The notes: a model not told the origin generated them from the sequence alone. 64,000 nucleotides of DNA from Bradyrhizobium ottawaense (GCF_002278135.3 NZ_CP029425.2:248001-312000), one strand, 5' to 3'; positions 23,733-32,984 are shown, counted from the stretch's first letter. Numbers and translations: made by a program.

Positions 23733-26249
23733 ATGTTCCGCGTTTTCTCCTGCCTTGCGGTCGAGCACGATTGGCGGCTCGTTGTACTCGCTGGTCTGGT
23801 CTGCTTCGCTGCAAGTATTGTCGCGGTCAGCATCTTTCATCGTGCGATCGCGACGCGCGCAAGAACGCGGTGGATCTGGATCACGATTGCCGGCGCGGCC
23901 ATCGGATACGGCATCTGGGCGACGCATTTCGTCGCGATGCTCGCCTACGAGCCGGGCGTTCCAACGGGCTACGGCATCGTGCCGACCGCGTTTTCTCTCG
24001 CTGCGGCAATGCTCCTGACCTCGGTCGGTTTCGGCGTTGCAGTCGGCACCTCCGGCCGGTGGCGCGCGATGGCAGGGGGCGTCATCATCGGCGGCGGCAT
24101 TGCCAGCATGCACTATCTCGGGATGTGGGCACTTGAGGTGCCGGGTCGAGTCGTCTGGTCGGTGGACCTCGTGTTCGTCTCGATCATTTTAGGCATGTGT
24201 CTCGGCTGCGCCGCGCTGGCTGTCGCGCTCATGTACCAGGGCTACCGGGGCACCCTTGCGGCGGCAATCCTGCTGACACTCGCGATCGTATCGCATCATT
24301 TCACGGCCATGGGGGCGGTGCAGATCACGCCAGATCCAACGCGAGCGACGACGGATAGCCTTTCGCTTTCTCCGGCCCTCCTCGCGCTTGCTATCGCCGG
24401 TGTGGCGCTATCCGTGCTGGGAATGAGCCTGGTCGGCGTGCTGGCCGATCGTCGCCTGGCGACCCGGACCGCCAGGTTCGAGGAGATCATCAACCAGCTC
24501 TCGGTTGCCCGGCAGCAGCTCGAAGGCTCGCAGAACGAACTGCAGGACCAGAAGCTCAGGCTTGATACGGCCATCAACAACATGGTCGAGGCTCTCTGCA
24601 TGTTCGATGCGGAGAGGCGACTTGTGGTCTGCAACGAGCGATATGCCCTGCTCTATCGGCTGCCACCAGAGCTGCTGCGAACGGGGACCCCGCACGCCGA
24701 CATCATCAGGCATCGCGTCGTGACCGGCATTCTCAAGAGCGACACCAGCGAGGGCGCAGCCGAGCAGTTCCTGTCGAAATTGGCCGCGTTGCCGTTCGAT
24801 GCAGTCTCGAGCAGAATCGACGAGTTCACGGATGGTCGGTTGATCTGCGTGACGCGACAGCCGATGGCCGGCGGCGGGTGGGTGGCCACGCATCTTGATG
24901 TCACCGAACAACGCCGGTCCGAGGCCAGGATCGCTCATATGGCGCAACACGATGCGTTGACCGATCTGCCAAATCGCGTGCTGCTCAGGGAGCGGATGGA
25001 GCACGCCATTGCGGTTACGCGTAGCGGCGGCGTCGATCTGGCCGTGCTCATGCTCGATCTCGATCGCTTCAAGGAAGTCAACGACACGCTCGGACATCCG
25101 GCAGGCGATTCCCTGCTGCGCGCCGTTTCTGCGCGTCTGCGCGAGTGCACCACGGAAACCGCGCTGATCGCTCGACTAGGCGGCGACGAGTTCGCCGTGA
25201 TCGACTACGTGACCAACCCGGCCGTCGAGGCCGCCACCCTCGCCGAGAACATCAGAAAGGCGCTTTGCGAACCCTTTGATCTCGGCGATCACCGGGTCAC
25301 GGTGGGCACCAGCATCGGCATTGCCATCGCGCCGCGCGATGGCAGTGATTCCGACGGGCTCATGAAGAGCGCGGATCTCGCCCTCTACTCGGCCAAGAGT
25401 GGTGGACGTGGCGCATTCCGCTTCTTCGAGCCGGAACTCGACCAGCTCATGCATGCGCGACGCAACCTGGAGCGCGACATGCGGGATGCGCTTGCTGGCG
25501 GCGAATTCGAGCTGCACTACCAGCCATTCGTCAATACCGCGACCGGCGAGATCCGCGGCTTCGAAGCCTTGCTGCGCTGGCACCACCCGCGGCGTGGTCT
25601 GGTCTTGCCCGGCGAATTCATACCGCTCGCGGAGGAGGCCGGCTTGATCGTGCCGCTGGGAGAATGGATCTTGAGGACGGCCTGTGCGGAAGCCGCCAAA
25701 TGGCCTGCCCATCTCAAGATCGCGATCAACCTGTCTCCCGCTCAATTCAGGAGCAAGGAGCTTGTTCCGGTCATTGTCGATGCACTGGCGAGCTCGGAAA
25801 TTGCGCCACACCGGCTCGAGCTCGAGGTCACCGAGACGGTGATCATGCACGACAGCGAAGCCGTATTCGCAGCACTTGGTCAATTGCGCAAGCTCGGCGT
25901 GCGAATCGCCCTGGACGACTTCGGCACCGGCTATTCATCGCTGAGCTTTCTGCAGAGATTCCCGTTCGACAAAATCAAGGTCGACCGCAGCTTCGTCAGC
26001 GAACTGTCCAGCGCAAGGGCAGACGCGCACCATCTCGCGCGAGCAGTCGTTCGCTTCGCAGTCAGCCTCGGCAAGACGACGACCGCCGAAGGCGTCGAAA
26101 CGAAGGAGCAATTGGACGTCCTCCGTGAAGAGGGGTGCGTCGAAACGCAAGGCTACTACTTCGGTCGGCCGATGCCCGCATCCGCCATTGCGAAAATGTT
26201 GCGGCGAGGTGCCAAGCGAGGTGACAAGGCAGCCGTCTGCGCTGCGTGA
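23733..26249 (+). CDS. MHYT-PAS-GGDEF-EAL c-di-GMP protein
   Basis: An 838-residue inner-membrane protein. Order: MHYT sensor with about seven helices (about 1-240; motifs ATHFVAM, SMHYLGMW, HHFTAMGAV, thought to bind copper and a gas), coiled coil, PAS (about 275-390), GGDEF with LGGDEF near 482, EAL with FEALLRW near 610, the loop DDFGTGYSS and EGVETKEQL. All EAL catalytic residues are visible. The GGDEF inhibitory RxxD is absent. It may synthesise and/or degrade c-di-GMP in response to a gas or redox cue. The second Met (MFRVFSCLAVEHD) is chosen since family members begin there and GGAG lies 9 bp before it. Confidence 0.92.
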   Translation: MFRVFSCLAVEHDWRLVVLAGLVCFAASIVAVSIFHRAIATRARTRWIWITIAGAAIGYGIWATHFVAMLAYEPGVPTGYGIVPTAFSLAAAMLLTSVGFGVAVGTSGRWRAMAGGVIIGGGIASMHYLGMWALEVPGRVVWSVDLVFVSIILGMCLGCAALAVALMYQGYRGTLAAAILLTLAIVSHHFTAMGAVQITPDPTRATTDSLSLSPALLALAIAGVALSVLGMSLVGVLADRRLATRTARFEEIINQLSVARQQLEGSQNELQDQKLRLDTAINNMVEALCMFDAERRLVVCNERYALLYRLPPELLRTGTPHADIIRHRVVTGILKSDTSEGAAEQFLSKLAALPFDAVSSRIDEFTDGRLICVTRQPMAGGGWVATHLDVTEQRRSEARIAHMAQHDALTDLPNRVLLRERMEHAIAVTRSGGVDLAVLMLDLDRFKEVNDTLGHPAGDSLLRAVSARLRECTTETALIARLGGDEFAVIDYVTNPAVEAATLAENIRKALCEPFDLGDHRVTVGTSIGIAIAPRDGSDSDGLMKSADLALYSAKSGGRGAFRFFEPELDQLMHARRNLERDMRDALAGGEFELHYQPFVNTATGEIRGFEALLRWHHPRRGLVLPGEFIPLAEEAGLIVPLGEWILRTACAEAAKWPAHLKIAINLSPAQFRSKELVPVIVDALASSEIAPHRLELEVTETVIMHDSEAVFAALGQLRKLGVRIALDDFGTGYSSLSFLQRFPFDKIKVDRSFVSELSSARADAHHLARAVVRFAVSLGKTTTAEGVETKEQLDVLREEGCVETQGYYFGRPMPASAIAKMLRRGAKRGDKAAVCAA

Positions 26250-26261
26250 GCACCCGCATCC

Positions 26262-26939
26262 TCACTGCAGCGGAGGATCGCCGCTGGTGCGCTTCTTGGC
26301 GAGGTCCATCTCCGTCACCGCGATCAGAATCTCGGCGCGGGTCTTCAGGTCGGGCGCCTCCAGCATGGCCTGCTTCTCCGCGGGGCCATAGGGCGACATC
26401 ATCGCCAGCGCGTTGACGAGCGCTTCGTTGGGCGCGCTTTCGACGCCTTCCCAGTCGACCTTGAGATTGTTGGCCTTCAAAAAGTCTGCCAGCACGGCCA
26501 GCAGCGCCTCGCGGTCGACCTCGTCCTCGCCCATGCGCGCGGTGAAGTCGTCGACGAAGGCGAAGAAATCCACCTTGCACTGCCGGTAGGCGGTGAGCAC
26601 CTCGAGCTCCTCGACCACCTTGAAGCGCGAGACGCCGGTGAGCTCGAGGATGTAGCGGCCATCGCCGGATTCGGCGAGCTGGGTGATGCGGCCGACGCAG
26701 CCGACGCGGAACAGCGTCGGCTTGTCGGAATTCTTCGGCGAGTGCGCGACATCAGGCTGGATCATGCCGATCAGGCGATGTCCGTCGCGGAAGGAATCGT
26801 CGACCATCGACAGGTAGCGCGGCTCGAAGATGTTGAGCGGCATCTGGCCGCGGGGCAGCAGCAGCGCGCCCGGCAGCGGAAACACCGGAATGATCTCCGG
26901 GAGGTCGGCGGGTCCGCGATATTCGATGTTGATCGGCAT
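26262..26939 (-). CDS. LON substrate-binding (LON-N) domain protein
   Basis: A 225-residue protein that consists of the N-terminal substrate-recognition domain of Lon without the AAA or protease parts. It has the opening signature IIPVFPLPGALLLPRGQMPL, then the NIFEPRYLSMVDD motif, GCVGRIT and LTGVSRFKV. Such stand-alone proteins are widespread and usually annotated as peptidase S16; they cannot cleave on their own. It follows the thioredoxin gene by 35 bp in the same direction, and this trx-LON pair is a common alphaproteobacterial neighbourhood, suggesting a joint role in protein quality control. Confidence 0.9.
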   Translation of the reverse strand: MPINIEYRGPADLPEIIPVFPLPGALLLPRGQMPLNIFEPRYLSMVDDSFRDGHRLIGMIQPDVAHSPKNSDKPTLFRVGCVGRITQLAESGDGRYILELTGVSRFKVVEELEVLTAYRQCKVDFFAFVDDFTARMGEDEVDREALLAVLADFLKANNLKVDWEGVESAPNEALVNALAMMSPYGPAEKQAMLEAPDLKTRAEILIAVTEMDLAKKRTSGDPPLQ

Positions 26940-26974
26940 CTGGTCCCGGTCCCCGCTGACTTGGTCAACCGCGC

Positions 26975-27898
26975 CTACGAAAACAGGATCGTCGACAAGC
27001 GCTTGCGTCCCTCGACGGTTGCATCATCCGTGCCGCCCCAGGCTTCGAAGAACTGCACCAGCTGCTTGCGGGCGCCGTCGTCGTTCCATTTGCGGTCGCG
27101 CTTGACGATCGCGAGCAGCTGCTCGGTAGCGGCCGCACGGTTGCCTTGCGCGTTGAGCGCGGTCGCGAGGTCGAATCGGGCCTGATGATCGAGCGGGTTT
27201 GCGGCGACTTTCTGTTCCAGCTCGGCGACCGGTCCGAGCGATTGCGCCTGCTCGGCGAGATCAATCGCGGCCTGCACGGCCTTTACCGCGGGGTCGTTGC
27301 GCTTGGATTCCGGCACCATGGCGAGCGTCTGCTTGGCCTGCTCCATCGCGCCGGAGACGGCATAGCATTTTGCGAGGCCCGCGAGCGCCGCGATGTTGGT
27401 GGCATCATGCTGGAGCACCTCGGCGTAGATCTGCGCCGCCGCAGCCGCATCGCCCTCGGCGAGCACGGCTTCAGCCTCATGCAGGATCTCGGCGATATTG
27501 GGCTCGCCCGGCGCGGTCACGCCTTTTGTCAGCTTTTCGATGAAGGCGTTGAGCTGGCTCTCGGGCACCGCGCCCATGAAGCCGTCGGCGGGCTGGCCGT
27601 TGACGAAGGCGATCACGGCCGGGATCGACTGGATGCCCATCTGGCCCGGGATCGCCGGGTGCTGGTCGATGTTCATCTTGACCAGCTTGACCTTGCCCTT
27701 GGCCGCCTTGACCGCCTTTTCGAGCAGAGGGGTGAGTTGCTTGCAGGGGCCGCACCACTCCGCCCAGAAATCGATCAGCACCGGCTGGCGCTTCGATTCC
27801 TCGATGACGTCCTTCACGAAGGTCTGGGTGGTGGTGTCCTTGATCAGATCGGCCGCAGCCGGGCCCGCCGCTCCGTTACCCTGGTCGATGATCGTCAC
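26975..27898 (-). CDS. CnoX/YbbN-like thioredoxin with TPR domain
   Basis: A 307-residue protein: thioredoxin domain (about 20-130) with the active site WAEWCGPCKQL, then a TPR-like helical domain (about 140-307). E. coli CnoX lacks a working CxxC, but this one has CGPC, so it may be a true thiol oxidoreductase that also holds unfolded proteins for GroEL or DnaK, as alphaproteobacterial homologues do. The GTG at 27898 (VTIIDQGN) with GAGGGGA before it is preferred to the ATG at 27940. It pairs with the LON-N gene. Confidence 0.88.
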   Translation of the reverse strand: MTIIDQGNGAAGPAAADLIKDTTTQTFVKDVIEESKRQPVLIDFWAEWCGPCKQLTPLLEKAVKAAKGKVKLVKMNIDQHPAIPGQMGIQSIPAVIAFVNGQPADGFMGAVPESQLNAFIEKLTKGVTAPGEPNIAEILHEAEAVLAEGDAAAAAQIYAEVLQHDATNIAALAGLAKCYAVSGAMEQAKQTLAMVPESKRNDPAVKAVQAAIDLAEQAQSLGPVAELEQKVAANPLDHQARFDLATALNAQGNRAAATEQLLAIVKRDRKWNDDGARKQLVQFFEAWGGTDDATVEGRKRLSTILFS

Positions 27899-28171
27899 GG
27901 GATCCCCTCGTCTATGTCCGGAATGGCGGGTCTTTAGCACGCCGCCACACCTTATGCTCGCTGTCGGCTCCTAAATTGGGCCGCGACGGCCGAATTTCAA
28001 TCCATTGCGGCCGATTCGCCGGTTCCGGGGCACTTTCGGGCCATTTCGCCGCATTCAGGCTCCATATGGGGCCCCAAGAACCGAATCTAGATCGCCGGTA
28101 GCTGTTGCATTCCCCTCCCGGTTTTGGCATAGGACAGCCGTTGCCGGCGCGTCACGCGACCGACACAGGAT

Positions 28172-28246
<75 letters not shown>

Positions 28247-28322
28247 GTTTTTCCCAAAGCATCCAGCCGATCCGGACGGAAACGTGGTTCGCCGCGCCGC
28301 TGGCGGCTGTCCCGGGTTCGCA

Positions 28323-29306
28323 ATGACAATTCTGGTCACCGGCAGCGCAGGCCACCTCGGGGAAGCCATCCTCCGGACCCTCCGGGCTCGCGGTTCCCCG
28401 GTGCGCGGGATCGATCTGAAGCCATCCTTCACCGACGCGGTCGGCTCGATTGTCGATCCCGGCTTCGTGCGCAGCCAGATGGACGGCGTCACCGCCGTCA
28501 TCCACACCGCGACGCTGCACAAGCCGCATGTGGGGACCCACAGCAAACGAGACTTTGTCGACACCAACGTCACCGGCACGCTCAACCTGCTAGAGGCGGC
28601 GGCGAGCGCCGGCGTGCGCAGCTTCGTCTTCACCAGCACCACCAGCGCGTTCGGCTCGCAGCTCCGCTCCGGGGCGGGACAGGCGGCGGTCTGGGTCACC
28701 GAGGATCTGCCGCCGGTGCCGAAGAACATCTACGGCACCACAAAACTGATGGCGGAGACCCTGTGCGAGCTGTTCTATCGCGAGCGCGCTCTGCCGGTCG
28801 TCGTCTTGCGGACCTCGCGCTTCTTTCCGGAAGATGATGACGATCCGGCGATGCGCTCGGCCTACACGCTGGAGAACGCGCAGGCCAACGAGCTGCTCTA
28901 TCGCCGGCTGGACATCACGGACGCCGTGAGCGCGCATCTGCTCGCCGCCGAACGCGCCCCGAAGATCGGTTTCGCCCGCTACATCGTCTCCGCCACCAGC
29001 CCGTTCGAGCCGCGCCATCTCGCCGCGCTTGCGCGCGATGCGGCCGGTGTCGTGCGCGAGCTCTATCCGGATTGCGCGCAGCTGTATGCGGCGCGAGGCT
29101 GGAACCTCCTCCCCGAGATCGACCGCGTCTATGTCAACGAGCGCGCGCGGCGTGAGCTCGGCTGGCGGCCGGAATTCGACTTCGCGCATGTGTTGAGCTG
29201 CCTTCGCGAGGGTCGCGATTTTCGCAGTGCGCTGGCGCGCGAGGTCGGCGCGAAAGGCTATCATGATTCGGTGTTCGACGACGGGCCTTACCCTGTCGCC
29301 CCCTGA
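28323..29306 (+). CDS. NAD-dependent epimerase/dehydratase (extended SDR)
   Basis: A 327-residue extended short-chain dehydrogenase/reductase. The nucleotide motif is VTGSAGHLGEAI (about 5-16). The catalytic Tyr-Lys is in NIYGTTKLMAET (about 138-149), and the Ser/Thr of the triad in FTSTTSAF (about 104-111). The C-terminal half has VYVNERARRELGWRPEFDF, as in nucleotide-sugar epimerases. The substrate is not deducible; it stands alone after tRNA-Gly, 77 bp away. An earlier in-frame start at 28284 adds non-family residues and is rejected. Confidence 0.85.
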   Translation: MTILVTGSAGHLGEAILRTLRARGSPVRGIDLKPSFTDAVGSIVDPGFVRSQMDGVTAVIHTATLHKPHVGTHSKRDFVDTNVTGTLNLLEAAASAGVRSFVFTSTTSAFGSQLRSGAGQAAVWVTEDLPPVPKNIYGTTKLMAETLCELFYRERALPVVVLRTSRFFPEDDDDPAMRSAYTLENAQANELLYRRLDITDAVSAHLLAAERAPKIGFARYIVSATSPFEPRHLAALARDAAGVVRELYPDCAQLYAARGWNLLPEIDRVYVNERARRELGWRPEFDFAHVLSCLREGRDFRSALAREVGAKGYHDSVFDDGPYPVAP

Positions 29307-29688
29307 GCGCCGCGTTCGTCATTTTGCTCGATGCATCAAATGCCTGTCCGGCGTCACCGCGTGCAACCCGGCCCGAGCCGTTCTACTGTGCATGGGGTTG
29401 TTTTCGCAGTTTTTGTTTTGGCCCGTCTCTCGTGCTGTCTGACGGCGAGCCGCCTGCCGGTCTGATTCCGCGTTGCAGCGAGAACGCTGTCGTCGCGGTG
29501 TTCGCGCTCATTGACACTCCGTCTCAATATTTAATGAGCGCAACCGCAACCCATGCGATGCCCTTCTCAGCACTCGCAGATGTGCTAGCCTTTTTATGTC
29601 TGCCTCTCGGCAGACCCCAAACTTCGCCTCTCGACTAGCAAAACAAAATAAATCGCAGCCCTGGCGGCTGCCTTAGGGGAGTGACGCG
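29307..29688. other. 382-bp leader region of the sorbosone-dehydrogenase gene
   Basis: No gene is seen. Three symmetric signals stand out: an inverted repeat GCGCTCATT (29504-29512) with AATGAGCGC (29533-29541); a perfect 7-bp hairpin GTCTGCC-TCTC-GGCAGAC (29598-29615); and a GCAGCC/GGCTGC hairpin just before the ribosome site AGGGGAG. TTGACA at 29511 overlaps the first repeat and could be a -35 box, though no well-spaced -10 box follows. Confidence 0.5.
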
Positions 29689-30963
29689 ATGACATCGATG
29701 TTCCATCGATCCGTGTTGGCACTTGCGGCCGTGGCCCTTCTTGCGGGGACCAGCGCCGGCAGCGCGCAACAGCAGGACAAGAGCAAACCGCTGAAGAAAT
29801 ACGAATCCGGCACCAAGGAGTTCTGGACCCATCCGCCAGATGACTGGTTCCTCGGCGACGAGACCGAGGCGCAGAAGGGTCTCGCGCCGCCGTCGGGTCC
29901 GCCGACCGGCGCCTCCGATGCCGAGCTCGCCAACATCATCAAGAAGGTCAAGCTGCCGCCAGGATTCAAGATGGAGGTCTATGCCTCCGGCGTGCTGGCC
30001 GCGCGGCAGATGGCCTGGGGTGACAAGGGCACGCTGTTCGTCGGCTCGTTCGGCCTCGGCAACGTCTATGCCATCAAGGACAACAACGGAAAGAAGGAGG
30101 TCAAGACCGTCCTCAAGGGCCTCAACATGCCCACCGGTCTCGCCTTCAGGGACGGCGCGCTCTACGTCATCGCTGTCGACAAGCTGATCCGCTACGACAA
30201 TGCGGAGGCCAATCTCGACAAGCTCGGCGACGGCAAGGTCGTCTATGACGACATGCCGTCCTATGCCGCGCATGGCTGGAAGTACATCGCAGTCGACAAG
30301 GAGGGCTGGTTCTACATTCCGTTCGGACCGCCCTTCAACATCGGTGTCCCGCCGACCAGCGTCTCGCAGATCCGCCGCGTCGATCCCAAGACCGGCAATG
30401 CCGAGATCTACGCGCTCGGTGTCCGCAACTCGGTCGGCGGCGACGTCGATCCGCGCACCGGCAAGTACTGGTTCACCGAGAATGCCCGCGACTGGATCAG
30501 CGATGATCTGCCCTCGGACAAGCTGAACATGATCAACCGGATCGGCGAGCATTTCGGCTATCCCTATTGCCACCAGGGCAATCTGCCGGACGACAAGTTC
30601 GCCATGGGCCACAAATGCTCCGAGTTCACGCCGCCGGTGTTGAACCTCGGTGCGCACGTCGCTCCGCTCGGCATGAAGTTCTATACCGGCGACCAGTTCC
30701 CCGCCGAGTACAAGAACAACATCCTGATCGCCGAGCACGGCTCCTGGAATCGCCACAAGTACCAAGGCGGCCGCATCATGCGCGTGATCGTCGGGCCTGA
30801 CGGCAAGAACCCCAAGCAGGAGGTGTTCGCCTCCGGCTGGATCGAGGGCGACCAGGGCTATCTCGGTCGTCCTGACGACATCATCCTCGCCAAGGACGGA
30901 TCGATCCTCGTCGCCGACGACTGGGCCGGCGCGATCTACCGCATCAGCTACAGCAAGAAGTAG
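29689..30963 (+). CDS. sorbosone dehydrogenase-family secreted oxidoreductase
   Basis: A 424-residue exported beta-propeller of the glucose/sorbosone dehydrogenase family (GSDH). Signal peptide (ALAAVALLAGTSAGSAQ, cleavage about 26). Propeller motifs include AARQMAWGDKGTLFVGS, LNMPTGLAFRDGALYV, RNSVGGDVDPRTGKYWFTEN, CHQGNLPDD and GSWNRHKYQGGRIMRV. Family members carry PQQ or only calcium; the sugar or aldehyde substrate cannot be read from sequence. It ends with a strong terminator, and a periplasmic dihaem cytochrome c gene follows 208 bp later and could accept its electrons. Confidence 0.85.
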   Translation: MTSMFHRSVLALAAVALLAGTSAGSAQQQDKSKPLKKYESGTKEFWTHPPDDWFLGDETEAQKGLAPPSGPPTGASDAELANIIKKVKLPPGFKMEVYASGVLAARQMAWGDKGTLFVGSFGLGNVYAIKDNNGKKEVKTVLKGLNMPTGLAFRDGALYVIAVDKLIRYDNAEANLDKLGDGKVVYDDMPSYAAHGWKYIAVDKEGWFYIPFGPPFNIGVPPTSVSQIRRVDPKTGNAEIYALGVRNSVGGDVDPRTGKYWFTENARDWISDDLPSDKLNMINRIGEHFGYPYCHQGNLPDDKFAMGHKCSEFTPPVLNLGAHVAPLGMKFYTGDQFPAEYKNNILIAEHGSWNRHKYQGGRIMRVIVGPDGKNPKQEVFASGWIEGDQGYLGRPDDIILAKDGSILVADDWAGAIYRISYSKK

Positions 30964-30974
30964 CACGACAAGAG

Positions 30975-31013
30975 AAAGAGGCTGCGGTGGCCGGAGGGTG
31001 CCGCAGCCTCTTT
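30975..31013 (+). terminator. rho-independent terminator after the sorbosone dehydrogenase gene
   Basis: AAAGAGGCTGCGG (30975-30987) and CCGCAGCCTCTTT (31001-31013) form a perfect 13-bp stem around a 13-nt loop, 12 bp after the stop codon. It separates this gene from the cytochrome c gene. Confidence 0.88.
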
Positions 31014-31029
31014 GCTGAAAACGTGGATG

Positions 31030-31147
31030 TTGTCGTTCCGGATTGCGCGCCAGCGCAAGTCCGGAACCCATAACCATAAATCGGGGTTATGGATTCTCGG
31101 ATGCGCAATTGCGCATCTTAGCTCGTGCTTCGCACGCCCTGGAATGA
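31030..31147. repeat. mosaic inverted repeat (GTCGTTCCGG / GGTTATGG)
   Basis: The left arm starts TTGTCGTTCCGG and ends GGAACCCATAACC; GGTTATGG resumes at 31085, but the right side ends CACGCCCTGGAATGA instead of CCGGAACGAC. It looks like a hybrid of two of the dispersed repeat families. It lies between the terminator and the cytochrome c gene. Confidence 0.65.
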
Positions 31148-31171
31148 GCTAATTAGATCGGAATTCCCACG

Positions 31172-31765
31172 ATGCGCCGCCAGTTTTCTTCTTACGCCAT
31201 CGGCGCGCTCTCGCTTGCGGCGCTCGCATCCGTCCCGGCTCAGGCTGCGGACAATGCTGCGATCAAGGAGAAGGCTGCCGTCTGCTCCGGCTGTCACGGC
31301 GAGAACGGCATTTCGCAGACGGAGAATATCCCCTCGCTGGCCGGCCAGCCTGATCAGTTCATCCAGTGGCAGCTCGTGTTCTTCCGCGCGGGCTCGCGCA
31401 AGAACGACCAGATGCAGCCGATCGTCGAGGAGATCACCAATGAGGACATCCGCAATCTCGGCGCTTATTTCTCGCAACTGACGCCGCCGAAGGGACCGGA
31501 GGACAGCGACCCAGACCTGTCGAAGAAAGGCGCGCAAGTTGCCGCAGGCCGCCGCTGCGCCTCATGCCATACGGACAGCTTCGCCGGCACCAAGGGAGTG
31601 GCGCGACTGGCTGGCCAGCGCGAGGAATATCTGGTCAAGGCGTTGCGCGACTACAAAGCGGGCCAGCGCGTCGGCGGCGGCGTCGCCGCGATGGCCGATG
31701 TCGCCTATCACATGAGCGACGAGGAAATCACGGCGGTCTCGCACTATCTCACGCATTTGAAATAG
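31172..31765 (+). CDS. periplasmic dihaem cytochrome c (c4-like)
   Basis: A 197-residue exported c-type cytochrome: signal peptide (LAALASVPAQAAD), then two class I haem domains, with CSGCH (about 38-42) and CASCH (about 130-134). Methionine ligands are likely in DQMQPIVEEI and MADVAYHMSDEE. It resembles cytochrome c4/c553 carriers that shuttle electrons to terminal oxidases. The sorbosone-type dehydrogenase upstream may be its donor, though a terminator and a repeat separate them, so they are not one transcript. Confidence 0.9.
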   Translation: MRRQFSSYAIGALSLAALASVPAQAADNAAIKEKAAVCSGCHGENGISQTENIPSLAGQPDQFIQWQLVFFRAGSRKNDQMQPIVEEITNEDIRNLGAYFSQLTPPKGPEDSDPDLSKKGAQVAAGRRCASCHTDSFAGTKGVARLAGQREEYLVKALRDYKAGQRVGGGVAAMADVAYHMSDEEITAVSHYLTHLK

Positions 31766-31791
31766 TGCGGGGCTAGTTGCGGCAATCTCCG

Positions 31792-31949
31792 CTGTCGTCC
31801 CGGACAAGCGCGCCTCGAGCGCGCGCAGATCCGGGAGCCATAACCACAGGAAGATGTGGTTACGAGGGCTCGGAGTGACGACGTCGCGCACAATGTAGTC
31901 TTGTGGCTATGGGGTCCGGATCTGCGCTTACGCTTGTCCGGGACGACAC
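31792..31949. repeat. GTCGTCCCGG...CCATAACCACAGG inverted repeat
   Basis: CTGTCGTCCCGGACAAGCG opens and CGCTTGTCCGGGACGACA closes the element; the inner CCATAACCACAGG faces a diverged GTGGCTATGG. It is the same family as 20776-20910 and lies between the convergent cytochrome c and panE-like genes. Confidence 0.85.
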
Positions 31950-31967
31950 CGAGTGTGTGGCTGGGTG

Positions 31968-32891
31968 TTACCCCGCCCGCTGCCTCTCATACGCCTTCAA
32001 ATGCGTGTAGGCGATGCGCAGCTTGGGCACCGGCACCTTGGCGGCATCGGCGCGTGCGATGAGATCGCCGATGACGTGATCGGCTTCGACCGGCAGGCCC
32101 GCCTTGATGTCGCGGAACATCGAGGCCGTCATCGGCGAGCCTTCGGCGGTGAGGTTGCCCTTCACTCGCTCGAAGAACGGCCCGCCCGGCGTATAGCCCG
32201 ACGCGGTGGCGATCGCGCTGGTCTCATCGAGCATGCCGAGCAGGAAGTCGCGGCCGCCGGGCGCGGCGAGGATGTTGCCGACGGAGGTGCGCATCAGGCT
32301 GGTGGAGGCCGCAAGCGAGGACAGGAACACCCACTTCTCCCACATGTCCTGCATGATGTTCTGGCTGGCGGCGGCACCGGTGATACCGCTCTTGAAGGCC
32401 TCGTCGATCGCCTTGACGCGATCTGACAGCTTTCCGTCGCGCTCGCCGTAGTTCAGCGACTGCATCGGTTGGAGCTGCACCACCTCGCGTTTCTCGTTCA
32501 GGGTCGCCGCGATGGCGCAGAGGCCGCCGAGCACGCGCTCCTTGCCGAATTTTGCATCGAGGATATCGAGATGCTTCATGCCGTTCAGCATCGGGATGAT
32601 CGCCGTATCAGGTCCGACCGCCGGCGCAAACGATTTGATGGCGTCGTCGAGATCGAACGCCTTGCAGCTCAAGAGCACGACGTCGAACTTGTCCTTGAGC
32701 GCGTCGGCTTGCACGGTCGGCGGATTCTTCAAGGTCACATCGCCATTCGGGCTCTTGATGATGAGGCCGGCGCTTGCGAGCTCGCCGGCGCGGCGCGGCC
32801 GGACCAGGAAGGTGACGTCGCGGCCGGCTTGCAACAGCCTGCCACCAAAATAGCCGCCGATGGCGCCGGCGCCGACCACGAGGATACGCAT
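31968..32891 (-). CDS. 2-dehydropantoate 2-reductase-family protein
   Basis: A 307-residue NADPH-dependent ketopantoate reductase fold (PanE/ApbA). The dinucleotide motif is VGAGAIGGYFGGRL (about 5-18). The catalytic Lys is in MWEKWVFLSSLAA (about 177), and the C-terminal GLPVEADHVIGDLI has the usual Glu. In pantothenate synthesis PanE reduces ketopantoate, but rhizobia hold several paralogues with other substrates, so no symbol is given. The ATG at 32891 has GGAG before it, better than the upstream ATG at 32903. It follows a partial repeat. Confidence 0.85.
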   Translation of the reverse strand: MRILVVGAGAIGGYFGGRLLQAGRDVTFLVRPRRAGELASAGLIIKSPNGDVTLKNPPTVQADALKDKFDVVLLSCKAFDLDDAIKSFAPAVGPDTAIIPMLNGMKHLDILDAKFGKERVLGGLCAIAATLNEKREVVQLQPMQSLNYGERDGKLSDRVKAIDEAFKSGITGAAASQNIMQDMWEKWVFLSSLAASTSLMRTSVGNILAAPGGRDFLLGMLDETSAIATASGYTPGGPFFERVKGNLTAEGSPMTASMFRDIKAGLPVEADHVIGDLIARADAAKVPVPKLRIAYTHLKAYERQRAG

Positions 32892-32939
32892 GGGATGCTC
32901 CATTGTTGCTCTTGATTATTACTCTTGGCGGCTACTTAT

Positions 32940-32984
32940 AATCGCCATTTCGAGCGAAGCGAAGCAATCCAGAATGCTGCCGCG
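32940..32984. repeat. orphan half of a GAAGCAATCCAG repeat
   Basis: CGCCATTTCGAGCGAAGCGAAGCAATCCAG resembles one arm of the element at 40181-40300 (GTCATTGCGAGGAGCGAAGC...GGCAATCCAG), but no opposing arm follows. Confidence 0.5.

Noticed and set aside
29635..31077. A 480-codon minus-strand open frame opposite the sorbosone dehydrogenase gene
   Set aside because: It is His/Val/Asp-rich antisense sequence; the plus strand has a signal peptide, family motifs and a terminator.
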